Part shown: in pieces, positions 34,667 to 41,228 of the stretch
How the letters are laid out: each line of letters starts with the position of its first letter
How positions within the stretch are numbered: the first letter of the stretch is position 1
DNA from: UBA2730 sp022793235
GTDB lineage: Bacteria; Bacillota_I; Bacilli_A; RF39; UBA660
Direction: 5' to 3'
Length of the DNA stretch: 41,228 nt
Assembly (NCBI GenBank): GCA_949745755.1
Contig: CATJZL010000064.1
Location: 1-41,228 of the forward strand
Notes under the pieces: generated by a model
What the model saw: only the letters and a program-made list of their open reading frames with translations
Told to the model about the DNA's origin: nothing
Database searches by the model: none
Made by a program: the position numbers and the translations under genes

Positions 34667-34959
34667 GTCAAAAGATTTGCAAAGTAGGAAAGGTTTTTAG
34701 TTGATAATGCTAATAAAAAGTATTATTTACTAATGATGTTTTTCATGGAAGAATACCCACACTACTATGAAAAATAGAAATAGTAATATCAACGTACCTA
34801 TCATATTTAATCTTTTCTAGCTGTAGGTTTTGACAGGCAAGTAAGAAGATATATAATGCATGATATATCACTTTACTTACCCACATGTGGAGAACTCTAT
34901 TTTTTCCGTAGTAGGGTTTTCTAAGAAATAAAGACGCTTGCCTGTGAGGCGTGTTTTTT
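34667..34959 (+). ncRNA. Structured RNA of about 290 nt, family unknown
   Basis: It is bounded by a strong promoter and a terminator. Predicted helices: GTTGATA near 34700 with TATCAAC near 34788; TTTTTCAT with ATGAAAAA around 34739-34770; ACCTA/TAGGT around 34796-34829; a 9-bp closing helix ACAGGCAAG (34833-34841)/CTTGCCTGT (34938-34946). The closing helix encloses a hairpin GATATAT/ATATATC flanked by AAGTAA/TTACTT and a bulged AGAAC-CTCTA/TAGGGTTTTCT hairpin. TACCCACA occurs twice, in the loop near 34755 and near 34880. The core motifs of RNase P RNA, tmRNA and SRP RNA are not seen. There is no good ORF inside. It is an abundant-housekeeping-type or regulatory RNA by appearance; the function is unknown. 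Confidence 0.6.
34934..34959 (+). terminator. Terminator of the structured RNA
   Basis: ACGCTT (34934-34939) pairs with AGGCGT (34947-34952), followed by GTTTTTT. It shares two bases with the closing helix (34938-34946), so the two are mutually exclusive in a nested fold. Confidence 0.75.
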
Positions 34960-34986
34960 AAATGTATAGATTGATATTTATTATCT

Positions 34987-35022
34987 AAAAAAGCTATTAA
35001 TGAATAAATTAATAGCTTTTTC
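34987..35022. terminator. Strong symmetrical hairpin, bidirectional terminator
   Basis: AAAAAGCTATTAAT (34988-35001) and ATTAATAGCTTTTT (35008-35021) form a perfect 14-bp stem with a 6-nt loop, A residues on one side and T on the other. It separates the two small-RNA loci. Confidence 0.8.
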
Positions 35023-35129
35023 TTGATTTTATATAATAAGAAAAAGATTTATGATAATATATTTTTATTAATGAAACCTATCTTTAAATATAGAACAATT
35101 TAAAAATAGCTAAGAAAAATAGGATATGA

Positions 35130-35280
35130 AAAAATAAAAAAAGACTATCCGAATAAATCAAATAATCTTTTAATTTCTATTGAAGCTACACCCCCTGAAA
35201 GGGTAGCTTCTTAAAAAAGAATAAAAAGGGGTTGGCTAGTGTGATACTAGCGACCAATTCGCCTAATAACCGAATTGGTG
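35130..35280 (-). ncRNA. Candidate minus-strand small RNA with three hairpins
   Basis: Downstream of a perfect minus-strand promoter, the RNA would start at about 35280 directly with a 9-bp hairpin (ACCAATTCG 35253-35261/CGAATTGGT 35271-35279). Next is a hairpin GCTAGT/ACTAGC (35235-35251), extended across a C-C mismatch by GGT/ACC and followed on the minus strand by T-rich sequence, so a short form of about 65 nt is possible. A GAAGCTACCC hairpin (35182-35210) and a final stem (35140-35170, G-U compatible only with minus-strand transcription) before a T run could end a 150-nt form. No ORF or ribosome binding site is seen. Family unknown. Confidence 0.5.
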
Positions 35281-35286
35281 ATTACT

Positions 35287-35315
35287 ATCTTAATCATTCT
35301 TGAGGCATTTGTCAA
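35287..35315 (-). promoter_or_regulatory. Minus-strand promoter of the small RNA
   Basis: On the minus strand a perfect TTGACA (35315-35310), a 17-bp spacer and TAAGAT (35292-35287). Confidence 0.75.
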
Positions 35316-35362
35316 CATTTTTTTAACATTTTTTTATGAAATACAGACTATATAAGAAATAG

Positions 35363-35391
35363 TTGAAAATTTTACCAAAAAATAGTATAAT
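35363..35391 (+). promoter_or_regulatory. Promoter of the transglutaminase-like gene
   Basis: TTGAAA (35363-35368), a 17-bp spacer and a perfect TATAAT (35386-35391), 29 bp before the ATG. Confidence 0.75.
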
Positions 35392-35420
35392 TAGAATGTT
35401 TTACTAACGGGGGAAACTTT

Positions 35421-36701
35421 ATGAAAGAAATAAAAATTATAACAAAAAGAAATAGAATAAGAATGGTATTAGGTGCTTTAATTCTTAGCTCATCCATAGG
35501 AGTATCGAATAAAAGAAAAGAAAAAAGACCAGATCCTATATCAGAAGGTATATATGAATATGTGTATGATACAGAAAAGGAAGGATTACACATAAAACAA
35601 GATTTAGAGGAAATAAAAACTTTAATAGTTAGTGCAGAAGACTGTGATTTTAAAGATATAGCGCGTTTTCCAAATCTACAAGAAATAAAAATACTAAATC
35701 CAGAAAAACTAACAAAAGAAGATAAAATTTATATTAATTCCTATGAAGATATAAAAAAAATAAAATTAATTTTAAATGGAACGAGTATACAGAAGAAAAA
35801 CATCATAGATTTATCTTGGATTGATGAAAAAATAAATATAGTCATAGATAAAAATGCAAATTTAGAACTATTTAGAAAAGATTTAGTAGATCTATATTTA
35901 TATAACCTATATAATAATTTAAATGAAAAGGACAAAAATAGAATTTCATTTGAATGCTTAAATAAGGAAAGAATGGAAGAATTAACAAAATGGCATTATA
36001 TATTAAGTAGTATTGTAAACTCATTTTCCTTTACAGAAGAAACAACAGAAGAAGAAAAAGTAATGACAATTGCCTATTATGTAACAAGAGCACTAGAATA
36101 TGATCCAGAAATAGCAGAAAGACTAAATAGTGAAACAAAAAAACTATATGATGAGAAAATATATTATTACAATCATAATTTATTAGGAGCTCTTTTTAAT
36201 AGAGAGGGAAATTATGGAATATGTTGTAATTATGCAGCTTTAACCAGTATACTAGGATATTACGCAAATGTGCCCTTAAAATATACAAGTGGAATATATG
36301 ATGAAGGAGAAAACAACCAACATGCTTGGTGTACTTATAAGGATACAATTGTAGATACAACTTTTCTAGATGAAAACTCCTCTTATATAAGTCTTAGTGA
36401 AAAACTATATAACACATTGGATGAAGAAAAAAAAGAAAGATATATAAGATACATAAGAAAAATAGTATTTGAAACATCAAATCTTTATAAAGCACAAAAA
36501 ACTATATTAGAAAAATTGTATGATCAAAATGAAGAAAAGAACTACATTATAAACGAAGAAGAAATGGAAATATATAATTTGAATCAAAAACTATTATTAA
36601 TTTATGAAATGATTAATGCAATTTCCATCTTATTACTTGGAGAAAATTTAGTAAATAAAAAGGATAAAGAAAAAAAGTATTGCAAAACAAAAAATAAATA
36701 A
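35421..36701 (+). CDS. Exported transglutaminase-like protein
   Basis: 426 residues with a basic N-terminus and a short hydrophobic signal or anchor (about 14-27, MVLGALILSSSIGV). A region of about 60-140 with short LRR-like strand/turn units follows (FPNLQEIKILNPEKL), then a transglutaminase-like papain-fold core: C268 or C269 in YGICCNYAAL, H301 in NQHAWC and D312 in IVDTTF form the expected Cys-His-Asp triad. The C-terminal tail is charged and helical. Bacterial members act as proteases, peptidoglycan-associated enzymes or cross-linkers; the substrate is not predictable. GGGGG precedes the start. It is followed by the promoter of the rimP operon. Confidence 0.78.
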   Translation: MKEIKIITKRNRIRMVLGALILSSSIGVSNKRKEKRPDPISEGIYEYVYDTEKEGLHIKQDLEEIKTLIVSAEDCDFKDIARFPNLQEIKILNPEKLTKEDKIYINSYEDIKKIKLILNGTSIQKKNIIDLSWIDEKINIVIDKNANLELFRKDLVDLYLYNLYNNLNEKDKNRISFECLNKERMEELTKWHYILSSIVNSFSFTEETTEEEKVMTIAYYVTRALEYDPEIAERLNSETKKLYDEKIYYYNHNLLGALFNREGNYGICCNYAALTSILGYYANVPLKYTSGIYDEGENNQHAWCTYKDTIVDTTFLDENSSYISLSEKLYNTLDEEKKERYIRYIRKIVFETSNLYKAQKTILEKLYDQNEEKNYIINEEEMEIYNLNQKLLLIYEMINAISILLLGENLVNKKDKEKKYCKTKNK

Positions 36702-36710
36702 CAGAAAAAT

Positions 36711-36739
36711 TTGGTATTTTTCAAAGATTATGTTATAAT
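36711..36739 (+). promoter_or_regulatory. Promoter of the rimP-nusA-rnpM-infB operon
   Basis: TTGGTA (36711-36716), a 17-bp spacer and a perfect TATAAT (36734-36739). Confidence 0.72.
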
Positions 36740-36747
36740 ATTGACAG

Positions 36748-36780
36748 AAAGGAGTGGGAAAGATGAATCCCACTCTTTAG
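36748..36780 (+). promoter_or_regulatory. rimP leader hairpin
   Basis: GAGTGGG (36752-36758) pairs with CCCACTC (36769-36775), extended by A/T pairs, at the very 5' end of the transcript. The stem sequence and position match the rimP leader element known in Firmicutes, thought to regulate the nusA operon. Confidence 0.7.
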
Positions 36781-36803
36781 TTTTAAAAATGAAAGGAGTA
36801 TTT

Positions 36804-37070
36804 ATGTTTAAAGAATTAGAAGAAAGAATAAATGAAAGTATTAAAGAAAAAAACCTTTTTGTAGACACGATTTATATAGAAAAAAAGGAAGGCTTAAATA
36901 ATTTGAATATTTGTATTGATAGTAAAAAAGAAAGAATTGATGTAGAAAAAATAACAGAAATAACAAAAATAATTAATCCAATCGTAGATGAATCTGACAT
37001 AGTAAGTAAAAATGACATTGATGTAGTAGATATTTATTCAAAAGAAAAGGGAGACAAAAAAGATGAATAG
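36804..37070 (+). CDS. rimP: Ribosome maturation factor RimP, short form
   Basis: 88 residues from ATG 36804 (AAAGGAG upstream, after the leader hairpin). The alpha/beta N-terminal domain is recognisable (LFVDTIYIEKKEGLNNLNICIDSK, then DVEKITEITKIINPIVDESD). The protein stops where full-length RimP (about 150 residues) would reach LEVSSPG and the C-terminal SH3-like domain, which is absent. RimP helps 30S assembly together with S12 and S5. Its identity is supported by the leader and the 8-bp overlap with nusA. Either a lineage-specific short form or a truncated gene. Confidence 0.8.
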   Translation: MFKELEERINESIKEKNLFVDTIYIEKKEGLNNLNICIDSKKERIDVEKITEITKIINPIVDESDIVSKNDIDVVDIYSKEKGDKKDE

Positions 37071-38250
37071 TAAAGAATTTTTGAAAGCCGTAGAAAATAT
37101 TACTAAAGAGAAAAATATTGATAAAGATATAGTATATGATGCAATGGAATTAGCACTAACTTCGGCCTATAAGAAAAATTTTAATTCAAAAACAAATGTA
37201 AAAGTAGTAATCAATAGAGAAAATGGTGAAATAAAAGTCTATTCTTATCTAACAGTTGTAGAAGATGAGAAGATGACAAAAGAAGAATATGAAGATTATT
37301 TATTTGAACAATATACTGATGAAGATGAGGAAGAGGAAGAAGAAACAGAAGAAGGAGAACAACAAGAAAAACCTCGCTATTCTTATTTTAATAAAGATAT
37401 AGAAATCAAATTAAGTGATGCTAAAAAAATAGATAAAACATTAGAAATAGGAGATACAATTGATACAGAAATAACACCAAAAGACTTTGGAAGAGTAGCA
37501 ACCTCTACTGCAAAACAAGTAGTAATACAAAAAATAAGAGAGGCAGAAAGAGCAAGCATCATGGGTGAATTTGGTGATAAACAAGATGAAATGTTAGTTG
37601 GAACAGTTGCGCTAGAAGACCCAGACAACTATTATATTGACCTAGGGCGTACCAATGGTATTTTACCTAAGAAAGAAATTATTCCTGGTGAAAAAATTGA
37701 AATGGGTAGTCAAGTAAAAGTATATGTAACAAAAGTTGACAATAATGGTAAGAGTCTTCTTGTATTATTATCAAGGAGCCACTATGGCTTTGTAAAACGT
37801 CTTTTTGAACTAGAAATACCAGAATTATCAGACGGTAGTGTTTTATTATATGGAGTAGTCCGTGAGGCAGGTTCCAGAAGTAAGGTAGCTGTTTATTCAG
37901 ATAATTATAATATCGACCCAATTGGAGCTTGTATTGGAGAAAAAGGAAGTAGAATTGCACGCATTATTGAAGAACTACATGGAGAAAAAATTGATATCAT
38001 AAAATATGATAAGGATCCAGAAATTTTTATTGCTAATGCACTTTCACCAGCTAAAAATTTAACAGTAATCGTAACAGATGCAAAAAAACAAGAAGCAATG
38101 GTAATTGCTGATAAAGACAATTTCTCCCTTGCAATAGGAAAGAAAGGACAAAATGCAAAACTAGCGGGAAGATTAACACATTATAAAATTGATATAAAAA
38201 CAACAGAGCAAGCAAAAGAAAATGGTATTCATATAAAATCCGAAGAATAG
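37063..38250 (+). CDS. nusA: Transcription termination/antitermination factor NusA
   Basis: 395 residues: an N-terminal RNA-polymerase-binding domain (1-150, with an acidic insertion of consecutive Glu/Asp at about 87-103), an S1 domain beginning at MLVGTVALED, and two KH domains with IGACIGEKGSRI and LAIGKKGQNAKLA. It lacks the C-terminal acidic repeats of proteobacterial NusA, as normal for Bacilli. NusA modulates pausing, intrinsic termination and rRNA antitermination. It overlaps rimP by 8 bp, with AAGGGAG as ribosome binding site. Confidence 0.97.
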   Translation: MNSKEFLKAVENITKEKNIDKDIVYDAMELALTSAYKKNFNSKTNVKVVINRENGEIKVYSYLTVVEDEKMTKEEYEDYLFEQYTDEDEEEEEETEEGEQQEKPRYSYFNKDIEIKLSDAKKIDKTLEIGDTIDTEITPKDFGRVATSTAKQVVIQKIREAERASIMGEFGDKQDEMLVGTVALEDPDNYYIDLGRTNGILPKKEIIPGEKIEMGSQVKVYVTKVDNNGKSLLVLLSRSHYGFVKRLFELEIPELSDGSVLLYGVVREAGSRSKVAVYSDNYNIDPIGACIGEKGSRIARIIEELHGEKIDIIKYDKDPEIFIANALSPAKNLTVIVTDAKKQEAMVIADKDNFSLAIGKKGQNAKLAGRLTHYKIDIKTTEQAKENGIHIKSEE

Positions 38251-38262
38251 TAGGTGAACAAA

Positions 38263-38529
38263 ATGAAAATAAAAAAAATTCCAATGAGAACTTGCATAGT
38301 AACAGGAGAAAAATTACCTAAAATAGAACTTCTAAGAATAGTAAGATCAACAGAAGGAGAAGTGATTCCTGATTTAACAGGAAAAATAAATGGTAGAGGT
38401 GCATATATTAAAAAAGACCAAGAGGTCCTAGAAAAAGCTAAAAATAAAAAAATCCTAGAAAGAAAACTAGAAACTTCTATAAGTGAGGAAATATATGAGA
38501 AAATAAGTGAAATAATAAGAGAAAATTAA
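38263..38529 (+). CDS. rnpM: RNase P modulator RnpM (YlxR, DUF448)
   Basis: 88 residues from ATG 38263 (TAGGTG upstream; the GTG at 38254 is unlikely). It contains the family signature MRTCIVTGEKLPKIELLRIVR, DLTGKINGRGAYI and basic helices. YlxR-family proteins bind the RNase P RNA in Bacillus. Located between nusA and infB as in other Bacilli, but the L7Ae-like ylxQ gene that usually follows is missing. Confidence 0.93.
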   Translation: MKIKKIPMRTCIVTGEKLPKIELLRIVRSTEGEVIPDLTGKINGRGAYIKKDQEVLEKAKNKKILERKLETSISEEIYEKISEIIREN

Positions 38530-38547
38530 GAGAGTGAGGTGGTTCTA

Positions 38548-40686
38548 ATGATGAGTTTATTAGAATACGCAAATGATGTAGAGTTATCAGTAGAAGAAAT
38601 AAAAAAATTATGTGAACGTTTATCTATTGAATATGGAGATGAGAATTATCTATTAAGTGATACAGAAATAACTTTACTAGATAATTTAGTAGAAGAATGT
38701 AAAACAGAAGAAAAGGAACCTATAGAGCAAGAAGAAATAGAAGATACATTAGAAGAAGAGACATATGATAAAGCAGAAAGCTTAGCAGAAAATAGTAGAT
38801 TTGATTTAGATAATAATATTAGTTTTGAAAAAGTGAAATCAAAACAGAAAAGAACAAGTGACTCAAAAAAAGCTTTTCAAGCAGAACGAAAGAAAATGTA
38901 TAAAAATAAAGAAAAACTAAAAAGTAATGAGCAAAAAGTAAGTGATGATATTGTTCTTTATAAAGAAGGGATGACAGTATTAGAAATTGCAGAGGCCTTA
39001 AACGACAATGTTACAAATATAATTAAAAAATTAATAGGACTTGGAATTATGGCCAATCAAAATCAAAGTATTGATTTCGAAACTACAGAAGTATTAGTAA
39101 GTGATTATAAAAAAATCCTAAAAAAAGAGGAAACAGTAGATATTTCCAATTTTGAAAACTATGAAATAGAAGATAAAGAAGAAGACTTACAGGTACGCCC
39201 TCCAATTGTAACAATTATGGGACATGTTGACCATGGAAAAACCACTTTATTAGATTATATAAGAAAAAGTAAAGTAGCAAGCAAAGAAGCAGGAGGAATT
39301 ACACAAGCAATAGGTGCTTACTCAGTAAATTATAATGAAAAGAATATTACTTTCATAGATACTCCAGGACATGAAGCCTTTACAGCTATGCGTGCCAGAG
39401 GAGCCTCAATTACAGATATAGTAATAATAATTGTTGCAGCAGATGATGGAGTAATGCCCCAAACAAAGGAAGCAATCGATCATGCCAAAGCAGCAGGGGT
39501 ACCTATAATAGTCGCAATAAATAAAATAGATAAACCAGAAGCCAATATTGATAAAGTTATGTCAGAACTTACAGAAGCAGGATTAACTCCAGAAGAATGG
39601 GGAGGAGATATTGTTGCAAATAAAATATCTGCAGCAACAGGACAAGGCATAGATGAATTACTAGATAGTATTTTGTTAGTTGCTGAAATGAATGAATACA
39701 AAGCCAACAAGAACCGTTATGCAACAGGAGCAGTAATCGAATCTCGTCAAGATAAGCAAGTAGGTAGTATTGTGAGTTTAATCATTCAAAATGGTACACT
39801 TAGACTAGGAGATCCTATAGTTGTTGGAAATAGTTTCGGTAAAGTGAGAACCCTAAAAAATGATAGAGGAGAAAATATTGTAGAAGCACCTCCTTCTACA
39901 CCAGTTGAAGTAACAGGTTTTTCGAATTTACCTTCAGCTGGAGATAAATTCATGGCCTTTGAATCTGAAAAAGAAGCGAAAAATATTGCAGCGGAAAGAA
40001 CATTAAGGCAAAAAAATAAAGAAATAAACAAGGCAAGCATGAGTTTAGAAGATTTATTTGGTCAAATAAAAGAAGGAATGAAAGAAATAAACATTGTTTT
40101 AAAAGCAGATGTAAATGGAAGCTGTGAAGCAGTAAAATCATCTCTTGAAAAAATAAATGTTGAAGGAGTAAAACTATCAGTTATACGTGCAGGTGTGGGA
40201 GCAATCACAGAAAGTGATATAGTGCTTGCCAAAGCATCCAATGCACTAGTAATAGGATTTAATGTAAGGGCAAATACCAAAACAATGGATACAGCAAAAG
40301 AAAATGGTATAGAAATTAAGACATATAATATTATTTATAAAGTAGTAGAAGATATAGAAAATGCCATGAAAGGTATGTTAGAACCTATCTATGATGAAAA
40401 AGTAACAGGTAAATTAGCAATTAGACAAATATTTAAATTTTCTAAAGTAGGTTTAATAGCAGGATGTCATGTACTAGATGGAACAATTAAAAATAATAGT
40501 AAAGCCAGAATTATTCGTGATGATATTGTAATCTATGATGGAAAAATAAAATCATTACAACATGAAAAAGACCAAGTAAAAGAAGTAAAAAAAGATATGG
40601 ATTGCGGAATAACTCTAGAGTCTTGTAATGATTATAAAGAAAATGATATTATTGAAGTCTATGAATTAGTAGAAGTAAAAAGATAA
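38548..40686 (+). CDS. infB: Translation initiation factor IF-2
   Basis: 712 residues from ATG 38548 (GAGGTGG upstream; a GTG 9 bp earlier overlaps the ribosome binding site). A charged N-terminal extension of about 130 residues precedes an IF2_N domain (YKEGMTVLEIAEALN). The G domain follows with GHVDHGKT (225-232), DTPGHEAF, NKID and SAATGQG, then domains II, III and IV (C-terminal fMet-tRNA binding, with CHVLDGTI). IF-2 places initiator tRNA on the 30S subunit and joins the 50S. It is last in the rimP operon; rbfA, often next in Bacilli, is absent and a terminator follows at once. Confidence 0.97.
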   Translation: MMSLLEYANDVELSVEEIKKLCERLSIEYGDENYLLSDTEITLLDNLVEECKTEEKEPIEQEEIEDTLEEETYDKAESLAENSRFDLDNNISFEKVKSKQKRTSDSKKAFQAERKKMYKNKEKLKSNEQKVSDDIVLYKEGMTVLEIAEALNDNVTNIIKKLIGLGIMANQNQSIDFETTEVLVSDYKKILKKEETVDISNFENYEIEDKEEDLQVRPPIVTIMGHVDHGKTTLLDYIRKSKVASKEAGGITQAIGAYSVNYNEKNITFIDTPGHEAFTAMRARGASITDIVIIIVAADDGVMPQTKEAIDHAKAAGVPIIVAINKIDKPEANIDKVMSELTEAGLTPEEWGGDIVANKISAATGQGIDELLDSILLVAEMNEYKANKNRYATGAVIESRQDKQVGSIVSLIIQNGTLRLGDPIVVGNSFGKVRTLKNDRGENIVEAPPSTPVEVTGFSNLPSAGDKFMAFESEKEAKNIAAERTLRQKNKEINKASMSLEDLFGQIKEGMKEINIVLKADVNGSCEAVKSSLEKINVEGVKLSVIRAGVGAITESDIVLAKASNALVIGFNVRANTKTMDTAKENGIEIKTYNIIYKVVEDIENAMKGMLEPIYDEKVTGKLAIRQIFKFSKVGLIAGCHVLDGTIKNNSKARIIRDDIVIYDGKIKSLQHEKDQVKEVKKDMDCGITLESCNDYKENDIIEVYELVEVKR

Positions 40687-40689
40687 AAA

Positions 40690-40724
40690 AAACAAACTTT
40701 GAGAAAACAGAGTTTGTTTTTTTG
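40690..40724 (+). terminator. Terminator of the rimP-infB operon
   Basis: AAACAAACT (40690-40698) pairs with AGTTTGTTT (40711-40719), followed by T residues, 4 bp after the infB stop. Confidence 0.88.
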
Positions 40725-40763
40725 TAATTTAATTTATCTAAAAAAGATTTAAAGAACCATAAA

Positions 40764-40976
40764 TTATTTTTTTTCGACTGTAATTTTTAAATTATGAACT
40801 TTACTGATTGTATGAAGTGTTTCAGTATAATATCTTCTACGACCAGCCTCATAGTCTTGAATAGTACGCTCACTTTTATTAATACTTTTTCCAAAATCCT
40901 TTTGAGTAAGTTCTGTCCACTCACGTATAATACGAATAATATCTTTAGGATCATACTCGCTAAATTCTATTTTCAT
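40764..40976 (-). CDS. XRE-family helix-turn-helix regulator
   Basis: A 70-residue single-domain protein with the XRE pattern: IIRIIREWTELTQKDFGKSI for helices 1-2 and SERTIQDYEAGRRRYYTETLH for the recognition helix and what follows. It is small and has no effector domain. It is transcribed away from the TasA-like gene at 41085, and the 108-bp gap contains overlapping divergent promoters with an inverted repeat, so it probably regulates itself and the neighbour. AAGGAGAG lies 9 bp before the ATG. Confidence 0.85.
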   Translation of the reverse strand: MKIEFSEYDPKDIIRIIREWTELTQKDFGKSINKSERTIQDYEAGRRRYYTETLHTISKVHNLKITVEKK

Positions 40977-40997
40977 CTAAAAATCTCTCCTTATAAA

Positions 40998-41026
40998 ATC
41001 TTAATTCAATATTGACAGTATATCAA
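40998..41026 (-). promoter_or_regulatory. Possible promoter of the XRE gene
   Basis: On the minus strand TTGATA (41026-41021), a 17-bp spacer and TAAGAT (41003-40998). The predicted transcript start falls at the edge of the ribosome binding site, which lowers confidence. Confidence 0.4.
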
Positions 41027-41027
41027 T
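41011..41027. promoter_or_regulatory. Candidate operator in the divergent promoter region
   Basis: ATTGA (41011-41015) and TCAAT (41023-41027) form a perfect inverted repeat with a 7-bp spacer, overlapping the -35 boxes of both divergent promoters. Confidence 0.4.
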
Positions 41028-41040
41028 TAGCGTGTATTAT
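41012..41040 (+). promoter_or_regulatory. Promoter of the TasA-like gene at 41085
   Basis: A perfect TTGACA (41012-41017), a 17-bp spacer and TATTAT (41035-41040). A small hairpin AACCAC/GTGGTT (41050-41070) lies in the leader. Confidence 0.75.
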
Positions 41041-41084
41041 TATGATAATAACCACACTAAAAGCGTGGTTAAAGGAGTAAGAAA

Positions 41085-41228
41085 ATGGAAAGTAGGAAGA
41101 AAAAGAGTATTACAGTCTTGGGTTTGTTATCCTTATTACTGGTTATAATCGGAGTAACGTATGCCGCCTTTAGTTATAGTAAAGTGGGAACAAATGAAAA
41201 TACCATCTCCACCTCAACCATCTCTATG
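41085..41228 (+). CDS. TasA-like secreted protein, 3' end outside window
   Basis: The first 48 codons are present. A basic start and a hydrophobic signal (LGLLSLLLVIIGVTYAAF) are followed by SYSKVGTNENTISTSTISM. The AAF and the following G-T-x-x-N-x-I-S-T pattern align with the TasA-like protein at 28225 (AAFTFTKKGETRNIVSTGTLEM). AAAGGAG lies 7 bp before the ATG. The architecture of the missing part is unknown; by analogy with the protein at the window start it may carry further domains. Confidence 0.8.
   Translation, partial: MESRKKKSITVLGLLSLLLVIIGVTYAAFSYSKVGTNENTISTSTISM

Larger units (their letters stand above)
34596..35420. other. 825-bp non-coding region with two candidate small RNAs
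   Basis: No protein gene with a ribosome binding site is visible. The region contains a plus-strand promoter, a structured RNA and its terminator (34632-34959), a strong symmetrical hairpin (34987-35022), a minus-strand promoter with three hairpins (35130-35315), and the promoter of the transglutaminase-like gene (35363-35391). The 35030-35125 stretch is AT-rich without visible structure. Confidence 0.75.

Noticed and set aside
34667..34959. RNase P RNA, tmRNA or SRP RNA as identity of the structured RNA
   Set aside because: No GAGGAAAGUCC-type core, no tag-peptide frame with CCA end, and no GGAAGCAGC-type SRP tetraloop region could be found.
35182..35225. preQ1-I riboswitch-like string (GCTACACC followed by an A-rich tail) on the plus strand
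   Set aside because: The stem-loop order is wrong for preQ1-I: the C-rich segment sits in the stem and not in the loop, and no queuosine gene follows.
1..41228. CRISPR arrays, insertion sequences or prophage modules
   Set aside because: No regularly spaced repeats, transposase, integrase or capsid genes are visible in any frame.
1..41228. Mycoplasma-type genetic code (UGA as Trp)
   Set aside because: Trp is encoded by TGG throughout, and murG ends at a TGA that overlaps the murB start.

Overview
This window is AT-rich, Gram-positive (Firmicutes, class Bacilli-type) chromosome. Evidence for this is the low-GC codon use, strong AGGAGG-type ribosome binding sites, many TTGACA-17 bp-TATAAT promoters and short hairpin plus T-run terminators. 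Bacilli gene order is preserved: miaB-ricA-like-cotE, and rimP-nusA-rnpM-infB with a rimP leader hairpin. UGA is a stop (murG ends in TGA) and UGG encodes Trp, so the standard bacterial code applies and not the Mycoplasma code. A CotE homologue suggests a spore-former or a recent descendant of one. The secreted-protein repertoire resembles that of uncultured gut Bacilli (RF39/Erysipelotrichales-like), but the exact lineage is inference.

Layout. 1-1800: 3' part of a TasA-like/Big_2 surface protein, followed by two broken fragments of another secreted-protein C-terminal domain. 1.9-6.7 kb: typA, a membrane protein of unknown function, rpmB and a large coiled-coil protein (the last two on the minus strand). 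6.7-9.3 kb: a tiny leader ORF plus terminator upstream of a Rel/SpoT-like protein whose hydrolase motifs are intact and whose synthetase motifs are eroded, then two small helical proteins and tRNA-Pro. 9.4-18.1 kb: a HerA-type ATPase, a frameshifted FAD-dependent oxidoreductase, a GT-C-like membrane protein, an ArsP_2-type permease, a pentapeptide-repeat protein, a PAP2 phosphatase and a DgkA/undecaprenol kinase. 18.2-23.2 kb: a PlsC-like acyltransferase, a hybrid histidine kinase with an HPt-receiver partner, and a membrane GT2 glycosyltransferase. 23.2-28.8 kb: a giant Cys-rich prepilin-type protein, an O-antigen ligase/polymerase-like protein and two TasA-like proteins. 28.8-34.6 kb: murG-murB-ftsQ, an unknown gene, miaB, a YlbF/YmcA protein and cotE. 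34.6-35.4 kb: no protein gene, but two convincing small-RNA loci on opposite strands. 35.4-40.7 kb: an exported transglutaminase-like protein, then rimP-nusA-rnpM-infB. 40.7 kb to the end: an XRE regulator divergent from another TasA-like gene that runs off the window.

Themes. Much of the window concerns the envelope: peptidoglycan precursor synthesis (murG, murB), division (ftsQ), undecaprenyl/lipid phosphate handling (PAP2, DgkA), glycan assembly (oxidoreductase, GT-C, GT2, ligase) and secreted fibre or pilin proteins (four TasA-like genes and one prepilin). The rest is translation and transcription core (typA, rpmB, tRNA-Pro, miaB, nusA, infB) and signalling.

The parts least explained by known families are the structured RNA at about 34667-34959, the opposite-strand RNA at about 35130-35280, the degenerate Rel protein with its upstream mini-ORF/terminator, and the surface-domain fragments at 1354-1794. 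All functional statements come from reading motifs and gene order by eye; no database search was run.
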